64,000 bases of DNA. Source: Lachnospiraceae bacterium (GTDB lineage Bacteria > Bacillota_A > Clostridia > Lachnospirales > Lachnospiraceae). The DNA lies in NCBI GenBank assembly GCA_017626435.1, contig JAGAIR010000010.1, positions 72,558 to 136,557 of the forward strand, read 5' to 3'. The position numbers and the translations under genes were made by a program. Under the pieces are notes generated by a model that searched no databases, was not told the origin of the DNA, and saw only the letters and a list, made by a program, of their open reading frames with translations. Positions 9,868 through 18,563 of this stretch are shown piece after piece. Position 1 is the stretch's first letter. The number at the start of each line of letters is the position of its first letter.

Positions 9868-10261
9868 TGATTTCTTTGATAATACTTTTGAAGGCCTGTC
9901 GGAGGAGAATGGGGAAATTATTCTCTGTGCTGCAAGTGCCTATGAGAAAAAATATTATTTAAATCCTGAATTTGCAAGACTTCCAGAGAGTATACAGGAA
10001 GAACTTCAGATTATGTGTGTATTATACACCTCTGATGTTGGCGGCATTCTAACACTGCAATTTGACGAGATGGGAAATTTATTATTCCATGTGACATCAG
10101 AGGAGAATGATTATTTCTTTGATGAAATCGGAAGTGTATTGAAGGTGAAACAAATCCAGAGAGAAAAGCAGGAGTTGCTGGAAGCACTGGAATTATATTA
10201 TAAAGCCTTTTTCCTTAAGGAAGATATTAGTGATTTATTAGACGAAGAATCAAAAAAATAG
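9854..10261 (+). CDS. Small conserved acidic protein (DUF6145-like)
   Basis: Function is not recognised. It is a 135-aa acidic cytoplasmic protein without membrane segments. It resembles a Lachnospiraceae-restricted family that I recall as DUF6145, an assignment to be confirmed. The central part contains a Cys-rich strand (IMCVLYTSDVGGILTL) and the C terminus is helical. GGGGG precedes the ATG, and it overlaps birA by 14 nt, so it is part of the birA-coaX-dus transcription unit. Confidence 0.7.
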   Translation: MDTFDDFFDNTFEGLSEENGEIILCAASAYEKKYYLNPEFARLPESIQEELQIMCVLYTSDVGGILTLQFDEMGNLLFHVTSEENDYFFDEIGSVLKVKQIQREKQELLEALELYYKAFFLKEDISDLLDEESKK

Positions 10262-10330
10262 CCCGTTATTGTGCAGAAAATTAAGAGAATGGATGAAATG
10301 TACATAAGACGTGCGTGAATGGAGGAAACT

Positions 10331-11107
10331 ATGTTATTAGCTGTGGATGTTGGAAATACAAATATTACGTTTGGTGTGTTTGACGGATCAGAGCTGATCA
10401 CCCGTTTTCGTTTTACAGTAAAAATGCCTAGAACATCTGATGAATATGGTACATTGATATGCAGTATTCTGGAGCAGAAGGGGTTTTCAGAGGATGATAT
10501 TGATGAGGTGATTGTGGCATCTGTTGTACCCAAAATGATGTATTCTTTTACCAGCGGTATTATCAAATATCTGGACTGTCAGCCAATTATTGTAGGGGCT
10601 GGAATTAAGACCGGTATCCGAATTGAGACGGCTAATCCAAGAGAGGTAGGACCAGACCGTATTGTAGATGCAGTGGCGGCATATGGTTTGTATGGAGGAC
10701 CGCTGATCGTAGCAGATTATGGGACAGCTACTACCTACGATTTAGTTACAGCAGAGGGGGCTTTTCTGGGTGGAGTCATCAGCCCGGGAATTCGTATATC
10801 AGCCAATGCGTTATGGAATGATACTGCCAATCTGCCGGAAATTGAAATCAAATGTCCTGCCAATGTGGTGGCAAAGGACACCATTACAGCAATGCAGGCA
10901 GGGTTGTTCTTCGGAACAGTTGGACAATCCAAGTTTATCATTAATAAGATAAAGGAAGAATCCGGACTGAAAGACATCAAGGTGGTTGCCACTGGCGGAC
11001 TTGGAAAGATCGTCACTGATTATACCGAAGAAATAGATATCTATGACAGTGATCTGACCTTAAAGGGGTTACAGATGATTTATGAAAAACAGCAGAAGCT
11101 GAAATAA
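10331..11107 (+). CDS. coaX: Type III pantothenate kinase
   Basis: The enzyme phosphorylates pantothenate in the first step of coenzyme A synthesis. ASKHA-fold motifs are clear: [14 protein letters not shown] at the N terminus (phosphate 1), [11 protein letters not shown] (~residue 130) and GGVISPGI (~150). The 258-aa length is standard. GGAGG is placed correctly for the ATG at 10331, while an in-frame ATG four codons upstream overlaps that site. Neighbouring birA gives a cofactor-themed cluster. Confidence 0.95.
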   Translation: MLLAVDVGNTNITFGVFDGSELITRFRFTVKMPRTSDEYGTLICSILEQKGFSEDDIDEVIVASVVPKMMYSFTSGIIKYLDCQPIIVGAGIKTGIRIETANPREVGPDRIVDAVAAYGLYGGPLIVADYGTATTYDLVTAEGAFLGGVISPGIRISANALWNDTANLPEIEIKCPANVVAKDTITAMQAGLFFGTVGQSKFIINKIKEESGLKDIKVVATGGLGKIVTDYTEEIDIYDSDLTLKGLQMIYEKQQKLK

Positions 11108-11140
11108 GAAACAGTAAAAAAGAAAGGAACAGGATAGACG

Positions 11141-12109
11141 ATGAATGGGTTTCGGATTGGAACGGTATCTATCCCTGGAAATTTGATATTAGGACCAATG
11201 GCAGGAGTAACAGACCTGCCATTTCGTCTACTATGTAAGGAGCAGGGGGCAGATTTGGTATACACCGAAATGATTAGTGCAAAAGGGATATACTATAATA
11301 ATAAAAATACAGAGCAGCTTTGGACCATTGATGAAAAGGAACATCCAGCGGTTCTGCAGCTTTTTGGTTCGGAACCAGAGTTGATGGCAGAGATGGCAGC
11401 AAAGATCGAGAACAGGAATTTTGATATTCTGGATATTAATATGGGTTGTCCCGTGCCAAAGGTAGTCAATAATGGAGAAGGGTCTGCTTTAATGAAAAAT
11501 CCAAGGCTGGCAGGAGAAATTGTTTCTGCCATCGTCCAAAAAATTAAAAAACCGGTTACGGTAAAATTCCGCAAGGGATTTGCAGAGGATTGCTGTAATG
11601 CAGTGGATTTTGCCAAACGGATGGAAGATTGTGGAGCTTCGGCAATTGCTGTTCATGGACGAACCAGAGAACAGTATTACAGTGGAAAAGCAGACTGGGA
11701 GATTATTCGACAGGTCAAAGAGGCTGTTGGGATTCCGGTCATTGCCAGCGGAGATATTTTTACTCCGCAGGATGCACTGTGCTGTCAGGAGAAAACTGGC
11801 TGTGATGGATTGATGCTGGCGAGAGGAGTGCGGGGAAATCCCTGGCTTTTTCATCAGATTAAAACCTATCAGCAGACAGGTGTTCTGGAGGAAAAGCCAG
11901 GACTGAACGAAGTGATAGAGATGATATTACGCCATGCCCGGATGCTGGCAGAGTATAAAGGTGAGCTGATGGGAATGAGAGAGATGAGAAAACATGTAGC
12001 ATGGTATACTACCGGTTATAAAAATTCGGCATCTCTTCGCCGGAGGGTTAATGAAATTGAGACTTATCAGGATTTGGAACAGCTTTTTTCATCTGTGGAG
12101 AGAGGATGA
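11141..12109 (+). CDS. dusB: tRNA-dihydrouridine synthase (DusB-like)
   Basis: This FMN enzyme reduces uridine to dihydrouridine in tRNA using NAD(P)H. The TIM-barrel starts with GPMAGVTDLPFRLLC (residues ~17-31). The catalytic cysteine lies in NMGCPVPKV (~104-112), and the FMN-phosphate region includes VHGRTREQYYSGKADW (~170-185). The 322-aa length is usual. It follows coaX by about 33 bp and probably shares its transcript. The DusB subfamily is assigned by resemblance, so the symbol is less certain than the family. Confidence 0.93.
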   Translation: MNGFRIGTVSIPGNLILGPMAGVTDLPFRLLCKEQGADLVYTEMISAKGIYYNNKNTEQLWTIDEKEHPAVLQLFGSEPELMAEMAAKIENRNFDILDINMGCPVPKVVNNGEGSALMKNPRLAGEIVSAIVQKIKKPVTVKFRKGFAEDCCNAVDFAKRMEDCGASAIAVHGRTREQYYSGKADWEIIRQVKEAVGIPVIASGDIFTPQDALCCQEKTGCDGLMLARGVRGNPWLFHQIKTYQQTGVLEEKPGLNEVIEMILRHARMLAEYKGELMGMREMRKHVAWYTTGYKNSASLRRRVNEIETYQDLEQLFSSVERG

Positions 12110-12155
12110 GGAAGAAGGTTTATGTGCAAAAATATGCACAGGATTGGAGATTTAG

Positions 12156-13523
12156 ATGGAGGATAATTCAAAAATAAAATTGTTTGAGGAAACACCGGTT
12201 CCCAGGGCGGTCATGACTCTTGCCATTCCGACGATCATTAGTTCGCTGGTTATGGTCATCTACAATCTTGCAGATACGTATTTTGTTGGAATGCTCAATG
12301 ACTCGATTCAAAATGCCGCGGTGACTCTTGCAGCTCCTGTGCTGCTGGCATTTAATGCAGTAAACAATCTGTTTGGTGTGGGAAGTTCCAGCATGATGAG
12401 CCGCGCCCTTGGAAAAAAGGAGTATGACACAGTATACCGCAGCTCTGCGTTTGGATTTTATTGTTCTTTACTTTGCGGGGTATTGTTTTCTATAGGCTAT
12501 ACTGCTTTTAGCAGCCAGATCCTGGCTGTACTGGGTGCCGATGCAGAAACGGTTACTGCAACTGGGGAATATCTGAAATGGACAGTATCTTTTGGAGCAG
12601 TACCGGCAATATTAAATGTAGTGCTTGCTTATATGGTACGTTCGGAGGGCTCTTCTCTTCATGCCAGTATTGGCACTATGAGTGGATGCCTTTTGAATAT
12701 CATACTGGACCCGTTTTTTATCCTGCCCTGGGGAATGAATATGGGAGCAGCCGGGGCAGGGCTTGCTACTTTTCTGTCAAATTGCGTGGCATGTGCCTAT
12801 TTTTTCATACTTTTATTTGTAAAAAGGGGAAATATTTACGTATGTATTCATCCATCGATGTTTCGTTTAGAAAAGGTGATTGCCATAGGAATCTGTGCGG
12901 TGGGAATACCGGCAGCTGTCCAGAACCTTTTAAATGTAACGGGAATGACAGTTCTCAACAATTTTACTTCCTCTTTCGGCTCAGATGCTGTAGCTGCCAT
13001 GGGGATCGCACAGAAGGTGAATATGGTACCGCTATATATTGCACTGGGCATTTCACAGGGTATCATGCCGTTGATCAGCTACAACTATGCCAGTGGAAAT
13101 ATTACCCGGATGAAGAAAACTCTGACCTTCTCTACCAAGTTGTCCCTGATTTTTATGGTGATTGTTTCGGTAGGATTTTATCTGGGTGCTGATTTCTGGA
13201 TTATGTTGTTTATCAAAGATAAAAGCATTATTGCTTATGGAAGTAGGTTTTTACGAGGGCTTTGTATTGGATTACCGTTTCTTTGTATGGATTTTCTGGC
13301 TGTCGGTGTTTTTCAGGCATGCGGGCTGGGAAAACAATCTCTGGTATTTGCCATACTTCGGAAAATTGTTCTGGAAATTCCAGCTCTTTCTATTTTGAAT
13401 ATGCTGTTTCCTCTTTATGGTCTGGCTTATTCCCAGTTTGTGGCTGAATTCATTCTTTCTATTGCGGCCGTACTGGTTCTGCTCCGCATGTTCAAAAATC
13501 TTCTGCATGAATTGGAGAACTAA
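12156..13523 (+). CDS. MATE-family multidrug/metabolite exporter
   Basis: This is a 455-aa polytopic inner-membrane protein with about 12 membrane segments arranged as two similar halves. It is expected to expel cationic compounds in exchange for Na+ or H+. The first half carries PRAVMTLAIPTIISSLVMV and LADTYFVGML, hallmarks of Firmicute MATE proteins. The second half starts near residue 240 (AVGIPAAVQNLLN). The start follows GGAG. It sits 47 bp after dusB. Substrate cannot be inferred. Confidence 0.9.
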   Translation: MEDNSKIKLFEETPVPRAVMTLAIPTIISSLVMVIYNLADTYFVGMLNDSIQNAAVTLAAPVLLAFNAVNNLFGVGSSSMMSRALGKKEYDTVYRSSAFGFYCSLLCGVLFSIGYTAFSSQILAVLGADAETVTATGEYLKWTVSFGAVPAILNVVLAYMVRSEGSSLHASIGTMSGCLLNIILDPFFILPWGMNMGAAGAGLATFLSNCVACAYFFILLFVKRGNIYVCIHPSMFRLEKVIAIGICAVGIPAAVQNLLNVTGMTVLNNFTSSFGSDAVAAMGIAQKVNMVPLYIALGISQGIMPLISYNYASGNITRMKKTLTFSTKLSLIFMVIVSVGFYLGADFWIMLFIKDKSIIAYGSRFLRGLCIGLPFLCMDFLAVGVFQACGLGKQSLVFAILRKIVLEIPALSILNMLFPLYGLAYSQFVAEFILSIAAVLVLLRMFKNLLHELEN

Positions 13524-13594
13524 TGCATATTTTGATAGTGAGAATGTGTATTGGAATCAGACTTGATGGATAAAGTCTGCCGGGTAGAGAGAAT

Positions 13595-14281
13595 ATGGAG
13601 ATTTGGAATGATATAAAGGAGAAACTGACTCAGTTTTCAGGTTCTATGAGGGATTGCTATGAGGAAGGGAAGGAAGAGACAGAAATTGCTAAAATTGCAA
13701 CATTTATCCGCTGTGGGCTTTTTGTGCTGTCAGTAATCTTTATTTCTGGTGTAGCCATTGGCTATGGACAAAATAAACTGGCAAAAGAATCTGTTGCTAC
13801 CAGTACTAATGCCGGTAAATATCAGAGTAAAATAAGTAATGAACGGAAATTGCCAATTTATTGTGTAGACAGTCCAGATAAAAAAGTAGCTCTTTCTTTT
13901 GATGCAGCATGGGGAAATGAGGATACTAAAAAAATTATGCAAATTTTAAAAAAGCATAAGATCCATGTGACCTTTTTTATGACAGGCGGATGGGTGGAGT
14001 CATATCCTGATGATGTGAAGATGATAGCAGAGGAAGGGCATGATCTGGGAAATCACAGCGAAAACCATAAGCAGATGTCCCAACTATCAAAGGAGGAATG
14101 CAAGGACGAAATCATGAAGGTGCATGATAAAGTGAAAGAACTGACCGGAAAAGAGATGATGTTGTTCCGTCCTCCTTATGGTGATTATAATGATACCTTG
14201 ATTGAAGCGGTAAAAGAGTGCGGATATCATGCGATCCAATGGGATGTAGATACACTACACGCAAAAAGAAAACACATTTAA
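13595..14281 (+). pseudogene. 5' part of interrupted sporulation-type polysaccharide deacetylase
   Basis: This would be a membrane-anchored NodB-family deacetylase acting on peptidoglycan (PdaB-like). An N-terminal cytoplasmic tail is followed by a membrane helix (~35-52). The catalytic domain opens with SFDAAWGNEDTKK (metal Asp), then HDLGNHSENH (metal His pair) and RPPYGDYN. Native sequence stops at Asp219 (WDVD); the next nine codons (TLHAKRKHI) come from the inserted element. The missing 101 residues, including the LCHNG active-site His strand, are at 53553-53858. The truncated 228-aa product is predicted to be inactive. Joined across TGTAGAT, the frame is open for 320 codons. Confidence 0.93.
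14245..14271 (+). other. attL: left junction of the ICE
   Basis: The core TGTAGAT (14245-14251) is shared with the right junction. The arm ACGCAAAAAGAAA (14259-14271), just inside, is the exact inverse of the arm inside the right end. The deacetylase reading frame leaves the family pattern immediately after the core. Confidence 0.85.
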
Positions 14282-14307
14282 AGCCCCATAAACTGGGGCT
14301 TTTTTTA
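14280..14307. terminator. Terminator between truncated deacetylase and recombinase
   Basis: AAGCCCCA pairs with TGGGGCTT around a 5-nt loop and is followed by seven Ts on +. It overlaps the 3' end of the recombinase gene, so it would stop read-through from the chromosome into the element. It is weaker in the opposite direction. Confidence 0.75.
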
Positions 14308-15861
14308 AATTGCATATTCAATTATGATATCTTCTGGAGAGTTAAATGTGATTTTTTTGATCAGGCATTGGCAGAGGTGTCTTTGCTCTTCAAATTCTCC
14401 ATCCTGAAGGATTTCAGGGAGTGTTTCAATATTGATATCATTGAAAAGATGCAGCACATTGTTAGATTCATTGCGGATGGAAAGAATCTCCTGATTCAGG
14501 CGGTTCTTTTTTTCATCCAATGATTCAATTCGGCGGTTTAGATATTCTATTGCTTTGTTGTTGCCAGATGTTACAGCATCTAAAAGGTGTTCAATATCTG
14601 TATTGATTTTAGCAATTTCCTGCTGTAGAGCATTAATCTTCAAGTTTTCTACAGAAGAAAGTTGTGGTGGGGGACTGGAATGAAATTTAGATATGATATT
14701 TGGTTCTGTAAAATAGGATATCATATCCTGAATGACAATTTCCTCCAGGGATTGTACTTTGATACTCTTGGAATCACATGTACCACTGGCATAATTTCTT
14801 TTGCCGGAACAAGTGAAGTATTTTACATTTCCCCTGCTATTAGAAGGGGACATTGCTCTGCCACAGACTCCGCATTTAACCAGACCGGAAAGTATGGTAG
14901 TTTTGGATGTGCCAGTTCTGGGTGAGGATGCCAGTTTGGATTTCTTTTTAAACTGGACACGTAAAAACGTGTTGCTATCAACGATAGCCTTGTGTTTTGC
15001 CAGTGCCAGGGTCATTTCACTAACAGGACGTGATCGTTTGGTCTGTTTACTGCCACGATCTCTTTTACCAAAAACATTCAGAGATAGAGAGCCATCACAT
15101 TGTTCGGGAGAGATGCGGACGTTGACACCTTGTGATGCATAAAAGTTATACACATCCATTGTATTTGGTGCATAAACAGGCTTTGACAATAGCTCTGAAA
15201 CAACACGGGAGGTCCATTCAGCTCCTTTTCTTGTTTTAATGCCTAATTCATTTGCCTTATTCAGAATATAGAATACAGTACCATCTGGTTCCAAATACCA
15301 GTCAAAGAATTTTCGGACAACAGCAGATTCTTCTTCGTCGGCTTCCAAGACGGTATGCTTTTGTCCATTTTCCTGGATTTTTTTCAAATGGAATCCATAA
15401 GGAGCTGGTCCACCACCCCAGTATCCTTGTTCACACCGATAATAATAATTATCAGTTACACGGGTAATGATGGCTTCTCGTTCCATCTGAGCCAGGGAAC
15501 CAAATAGGGTTGCCATCATCATGCCGCCAGGAGCAGCTGTATTGATGTTGTCTGCAAAGGAAACAAAGTGGACTCCAAGTTCGCTGTAATCTTCGATTAG
15601 ATTTACCAAGTCACGTATATTTCGGCTGATACGGTCAATTTTGTAGCATACAACTGCTTGGATTAGGCCAGCCTCTACATCTTTATTCAGCTGTTGGAAG
15701 CTTGGACGGTCAAGATTTTTTGCTGACCAACCTTTATCCTTATATATTTTGTACTCTTCCCAGCCACTACGTTTGCATAAAGATATGCAATCTTCAATCT
15801 GGGATTCGATAGAAAGAGAGTCCTTCTTATCAAGGGACTGACGAACATAGATGGCAATCAC
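14305..15861 (-). CDS. Large serine recombinase (ICE integrase)
   Basis: The enzyme cuts and joins attP/attB through a 5' phosphoserine link to integrate and excise the element. The resolvase domain (~1-145) has catalytic Ser9 in YVRQSLDKKDS and the conserved DRISRN region (~77-82). The recombinase domain (~165-275) follows. A zinc-ribbon (CGVCGRAM ... FTCSGKRNYASGTC, ~333-365) and a C-terminal coiled coil (~400-465) complete the family layout. The 518-aa length is typical. Translation starts at GTG with AGAAAGGATG upstream. It lies directly inside attL and is the only left-reading ICE gene apart from the toxin and one XRE repressor. A 12-bp palindrome (15893-15904) near its promoter may be an operator. 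Confidence 0.95.
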   Translation of the reverse strand: MIAIYVRQSLDKKDSLSIESQIEDCISLCKRSGWEEYKIYKDKGWSAKNLDRPSFQQLNKDVEAGLIQAVVCYKIDRISRNIRDLVNLIEDYSELGVHFVSFADNINTAAPGGMMMATLFGSLAQMEREAIITRVTDNYYYRCEQGYWGGGPAPYGFHLKKIQENGQKHTVLEADEEESAVVRKFFDWYLEPDGTVFYILNKANELGIKTRKGAEWTSRVVSELLSKPVYAPNTMDVYNFYASQGVNVRISPEQCDGSLSLNVFGKRDRGSKQTKRSRPVSEMTLALAKHKAIVDSNTFLRVQFKKKSKLASSPRTGTSKTTILSGLVKCGVCGRAMSPSNSRGNVKYFTCSGKRNYASGTCDSKSIKVQSLEEIVIQDMISYFTEPNIISKFHSSPPPQLSSVENLKINALQQEIAKINTDIEHLLDAVTSGNNKAIEYLNRRIESLDEKKNRLNQEILSIRNESNNVLHLFNDINIETLPEILQDGEFEEQRHLCQCLIKKITFNSPEDIIIEYAI

Positions 15862-16153
15862 AGAATCACATCCTTTCTAATTATGTATGTTGTACTTTAG
15901 TACTGAGAATTTTCCACTTTTTTGAAAATATTTTTGTGATATTCTTTTCATTACATATATAAAAGACATAATACATAATATTACATGTTTTAGCAAGGAA
16001 CAATATTATTGATTAAAGTCTATAATTATTGTATATTTTATCAAAAAAGAGTTCTAAAAATGGCTATAAAAAAGTTTTCAAAATAAGTATAAAAATTATT
16101 TTAAAAATGAGTATGAAAAAGTATGTAAAAGTATGTAAAAATATTAAATTTTA

Positions 16154-16182
16154 TAGACAAACGTGTAAGTAAATGATAGAAT
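16154..16182 (+). promoter_or_regulatory. Promoter for the ImmA-like gene
   Basis: TAGACA, a 17-bp spacer and TAGAAT lie about 100 bp before the ImmA start. The rest of the 15862-16280 gap is very A+T-rich, with short direct repeats (GTATGTAAAA twice at about 16119-16140). I see no gene in it. Confidence 0.5.
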
Positions 16183-16280
16183 GAAAGTGGAAAAGTAAGA
16201 AAAGGTACGAGATTTGTTGGTTTGTTTTTGGTTTTCTACGAAGTATAGATATTGTATCATCCTTGAAAGGGGGTGTTGTA

Positions 16281-16982
16281 ATGTCTAAGATTATATATTT
16301 ACAAGACTACAACAAAAGAAAAAATAGAAGAGGAAAACATACACAACTAGAAAGGATACTACATTTTAAAATGGAAAAGAAACCAACATCGATGGAAGTT
16401 ATTAATCAGATTCGTAACGATGAGGATTTGAAAGATGATATTTCACAATGTGCAAAGAAAATATTAGAAGTATTTGAAATTGATGCGGACAAGCAGTATG
16501 TTCCAATAGTAAAAATATTGAATTTGCTAGGGATAAAGACATATAAGCAGAAAATGAAGCCGGATGAATTATCAGCTTATCTTTCTGTTGATCCTAGATA
16601 TTATGCCAAGTATGGAACAACAAAAATTGCTTGTGTGAACGAAAAAGATACAGATGGACATATGAGATTTGCTTTAGCCCATGAATTAGCACATTATATA
16701 TTTGATTATAATGAGGCAAAAGATCCTACATTTTATTCTACATATATGAAAAATAGTCAAGACAAAGATTATAAAGAAGACCGTGCGAATGAATTTGCTG
16801 CTAATTTACTAATGCCAGCAGATATATTCATAAAAAAAAGAATGTGTTTTGAAAAAGAAGAGGAGAACAGTAAGCCTGATGTCATTGCACGCTTGGCTGA
16901 TTATTTTGGTGTATCAACAGAATCTATTTTAAAAAGATATATTGAAGTAGAGAATATAGTTGAAGTACAAATTGAAGGATAG
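16281..16982 (+). CDS. ImmA/IrrE-family zinc metallopeptidase
   Basis: Proteins of this family cut phage- or ICE-type XRE repressors and so trigger induction, as ImmA does in ICEBs1. The zinc motif HELAHYIFDY (His134 onward in this 233-aa frame) and the later acidic DRANEFAANLLMP segment are intact, so activity is expected. A basic Lys/Arg-rich N terminus (~10-35) precedes the domain. The ATG at 16281 follows AAAGGGGGT. Its likely target is one of the two XRE proteins at 18186 and 20146; unlike ICEBs1, it is not adjacent to either. It is followed six bases later by a membrane-protein gene. Confidence 0.88.
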   Translation: MSKIIYLQDYNKRKNRRGKHTQLERILHFKMEKKPTSMEVINQIRNDEDLKDDISQCAKKILEVFEIDADKQYVPIVKILNLLGIKTYKQKMKPDELSAYLSVDPRYYAKYGTTKIACVNEKDTDGHMRFALAHELAHYIFDYNEAKDPTFYSTYMKNSQDKDYKEDRANEFAANLLMPADIFIKKRMCFEKEEENSKPDVIARLADYFGVSTESILKRYIEVENIVEVQIEG

Positions 16983-16988
16983 AAAAGT

Positions 16989-17522
16989 ATGGACAGTATA
17001 GAGAATCAAACATCTGATCAAGTACTTAACGATAAAGTAGCTGAAGAGCATAAAAAAGAAATAGAAGAAAAGGTAGTTAAAGAGAATCTTCCTCCAGAGA
17101 ATGTACGAAGTTTAAGTTCAGATAAAGATTTGCGGGCACATGATAAAAAAAGTTTGGCTGATCATAATGAACAATATACACGACTTTTGGAAGCATATGT
17201 TGATAATACTAAAAGCTCAATGAAATTTAAGGAGTATAAAAAGTATGATATTTTTGATTTATCTATGATATTGTTCATTGGTGTTCCGATTGCAATGGTA
17301 GTTATTGTATTTACTTGCTTACTGATTACGGCATTAAATCCAGAAATTGGAGCTTTGGATGTCTTGCCAGAGATTTTAGCGGCATTTGGTTCTGTAATTG
17401 CTACATATTTTACAATCATAAAATTGATAACAGGATATCTGTTTAATAAAAAAGAAGAAAAGATGATGGAAAATATTATTACTAAAATTCAAGAATATGA
17501 TTCGACATTAAGAGGAAATTAA
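16989..17522 (+). CDS. Membrane protein paired with the ImmA-like protease
   Basis: The family is not recognised. The first ~85 residues are charged and helical, ending with LLEAYVDNTKSSMKFKEYKKY. Two membrane helices follow (~95-120 and ~127-155), then a short charged C-terminal tail. The length is 177 aa. It starts six bases after the ImmA stop, so the two are almost surely co-translated. It could anchor or sense a signal for the protease, but that is a guess from position only. Confidence 0.7.
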   Translation: MDSIENQTSDQVLNDKVAEEHKKEIEEKVVKENLPPENVRSLSSDKDLRAHDKKSLADHNEQYTRLLEAYVDNTKSSMKFKEYKKYDIFDLSMILFIGVPIAMVVIVFTCLLITALNPEIGALDVLPEILAAFGSVIATYFTIIKLITGYLFNKKEEKMMENIITKIQEYDSTLRGN

Positions 17523-17665
17523 GCTTTTAACAAAATTATTCTAAGTGACGATTTATTTTTGCAAGTGTAACTTAATAAGGAAGCCGTTGGTTAATATATA
17601 CTTATTTGTCGGTGAATTATTACTACATAAAAAATAGCACCTTACTACGAGAAAATAGTCTTTAA

Positions 17666-17694
17666 TTGACACATTGTTTATAAAAGTATATAAT
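17666..17694 (+). promoter_or_regulatory. Promoter of the antitoxin RNA
   Basis: TTGACA (17666-17671), a 17-bp spacer and TATAAT (17689-17694) form a near-perfect consensus promoter. It is much stronger than the promoter of the toxin on the other strand, as expected for an antitoxin RNA. Confidence 0.8.
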
Positions 17695-17699
17695 GAACT

Positions 17700-17810
17700 T
17701 AGCAAGACAGCTGGAGAGTAGCTGCTACCTACTCGTTCCGGCGAATTTATAAGCTAGATAGAAATAGCCGTCTATTCTTTCCAGGAACCAGACGGCTATT
17801 TCTTATTTTT
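17700..17810 (+). ncRNA. Type I antitoxin RNA (~110 nt)
   Basis: This is a short transcript predicted from the consensus promoter to the intrinsic terminator (13-bp perfect stem GAAATAGCCGTCT with AGACGGCTATTTC, then TTATTTTT). It runs toward the toxin gene and overlaps its 3' end by about 55 nt, including the terminator stem, so it can base-pair with the toxin mRNA. Its first ~50 nt nearly repeat the 5' leader of the toxin mRNA. The layout resembles par of pAD1 and the C. difficile RCd antitoxins. It contains no open frame with a ribosome site. Confidence 0.75.
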
Positions 17811-17879
17811 CAAATTCAGAATGGAAACAATAAGTAACGCAATAGTAAGTAATACCATAAATTCTTCATATGTACTCAT
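17796..17879 (-). CDS. Type I toxin, small holin-like membrane peptide (27 aa)
   Basis: The 27-residue peptide begins MSTYEEFMVLL, continues with a hydrophobic helix to about residue 22, and ends NLKNKK. This is the pattern of the 'putative holin-like toxin' family found in Firmicute type I modules. An excellent ribosome site (GGAAGGAGG) lies 7 nt before the ATG. The stop codon sits inside the terminator stem shared with the antitoxin RNA. Overproduction would be expected to damage the membrane. It was found by reading the minus strand; the family is assigned by motif and context. Confidence 0.78.
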   Translation of the reverse strand: MSTYEEFMVLLTIALLIVSILNLKNKK

Positions 17880-17903
17880 AAGCTTTCCTCCTTCCGCAAG
17901 ACT

Positions 17904-17951
17904 CGGAATGAGTAGAGCCGCCCTACCAGCTGCCTGGTTAAGTTCATTATA
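17904..17951 (-). promoter_or_regulatory. Toxin -10 and leader, near-copy of antitoxin leader
   Basis: On the minus strand TATAATGAACTTA (from 17951) repeats exactly the first 13 bases of the antitoxin -10/leader at 17689. CAGCTGG and the CTACTC[G/A]TTCCG block also recur. No good -35 is seen at 17 bp, so the promoter is probably weak. Outside this block, 17523-17665 and 17952-18185 hold no gene that I can support. Confidence 0.65.
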
Positions 17952-18185
17952 TAATTGTCAAATTTGCTCTGGTGCAATAAATTTACTCCAGGTGTGTTAT
18001 AATATCTTGTAAATTGTACTAAAAAGTATAGCATATTGAGTTATTTAAGTAAAATAAAAGAATTTTAGAATCCATAACAAAGATTAAAAAAGTAATATTG
18101 TATCTATGATATGGTAGAAATTTCCATAATATATTGAATAGTTTATGTTTTATAATTATTAAAAACATTAACGAAAGATAAAAAG

Positions 18186-18383
18186 ATGGAAGTATTAATA
18201 TGGCAAGCCAGAGAAAAGCAAGGGATAAGTCTGGAACAGCTCAGTAAAATGACGGGGATCTCACGAAGCACACTGAACAATATTGAAAATGGAAAAACAG
18301 ATCCCTCTTTTCCACAGCTGGAGAAGATTGCAAAATTTTTTAATTGCAAGATAGGAGATATAGTAAAGTCAGATTACCTTTAA
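18186..18383 (+). CDS. Small XRE/Cro-type transcriptional regulator
   Basis: This 65-aa protein is a single helix-turn-helix domain with nothing added: EKQGISLEQLSKMTGISRSTLNNIENGKTDPS-type sequence spans nearly the whole chain. It belongs to the YozG/phage-Cro-like stand-alone XRE proteins. The gene is followed by a terminator hairpin and the promoter of the transglutaminase-like gene. It is a candidate regulator for the repeated promoter block seen here and before parA, and for the ImmA protease to act on. Confidence 0.88.
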   Translation: MEVLIWQAREKQGISLEQLSKMTGISRSTLNNIENGKTDPSFPQLEKIAKFFNCKIGDIVKSDYL

Positions 18384-18401
18384 AATTTGTATAGAAGCAA
18401 A

Positions 18402-18425
18402 GAAGGTGCCATTTTTGGCACCTTC
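18402..18425 (+). terminator. GGTGCCA palindrome, copy 1 (terminator-like)
   Basis: GAAGGTGCCA pairs with TGGCACCTTC around a TTTT loop; a weak T-rich stretch follows. It is one of four GGTGCCA/TGGCACC hairpins in the ICE (others at 47721, 51033 and 52011). Confidence 0.7.
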
Positions 18426-18439
18426 TTTGAAATCAGATA

Positions 18440-18496
18440 ATTTGTCAACTTTTTTTGTATGTTACTATTGCATAACAAACAAAAAAAGAATATTAT
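18440..18496 (+). promoter_or_regulatory. Promoter block of the transglutaminase-like gene
   Basis: A 25-bp tract containing GTCAACTTTTTTTGTATG (18440-18464) is identical to that at 51067-51091. It is followed by TTGCAT (18468-18473), a 17-bp spacer and TATTAT (18491-18496). The same tract, spacing and hexamer positions precede parA. Confidence 0.7.
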
Positions 18497-18563
18497 ATAT
18501 TATAAATAATCATAGAAACACTTTTTTGGGGACGAGTTTAGAATTAGACAAGGAGGAGTAGTT

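Noticed and set aside
12578..13192. 204-codon frame inside the MATE gene
   Set aside because: It lies in another frame of a clear MATE protein; composition is Cys/Phe/Tyr-rich as in shadow frames.
16020..16145. Short A-rich repeats that could suggest a CRISPR array or iterons
   Set aside because: Repeat units are about 10 bp, irregular and low complexity; no spacers of even length and no cas genes in the window.
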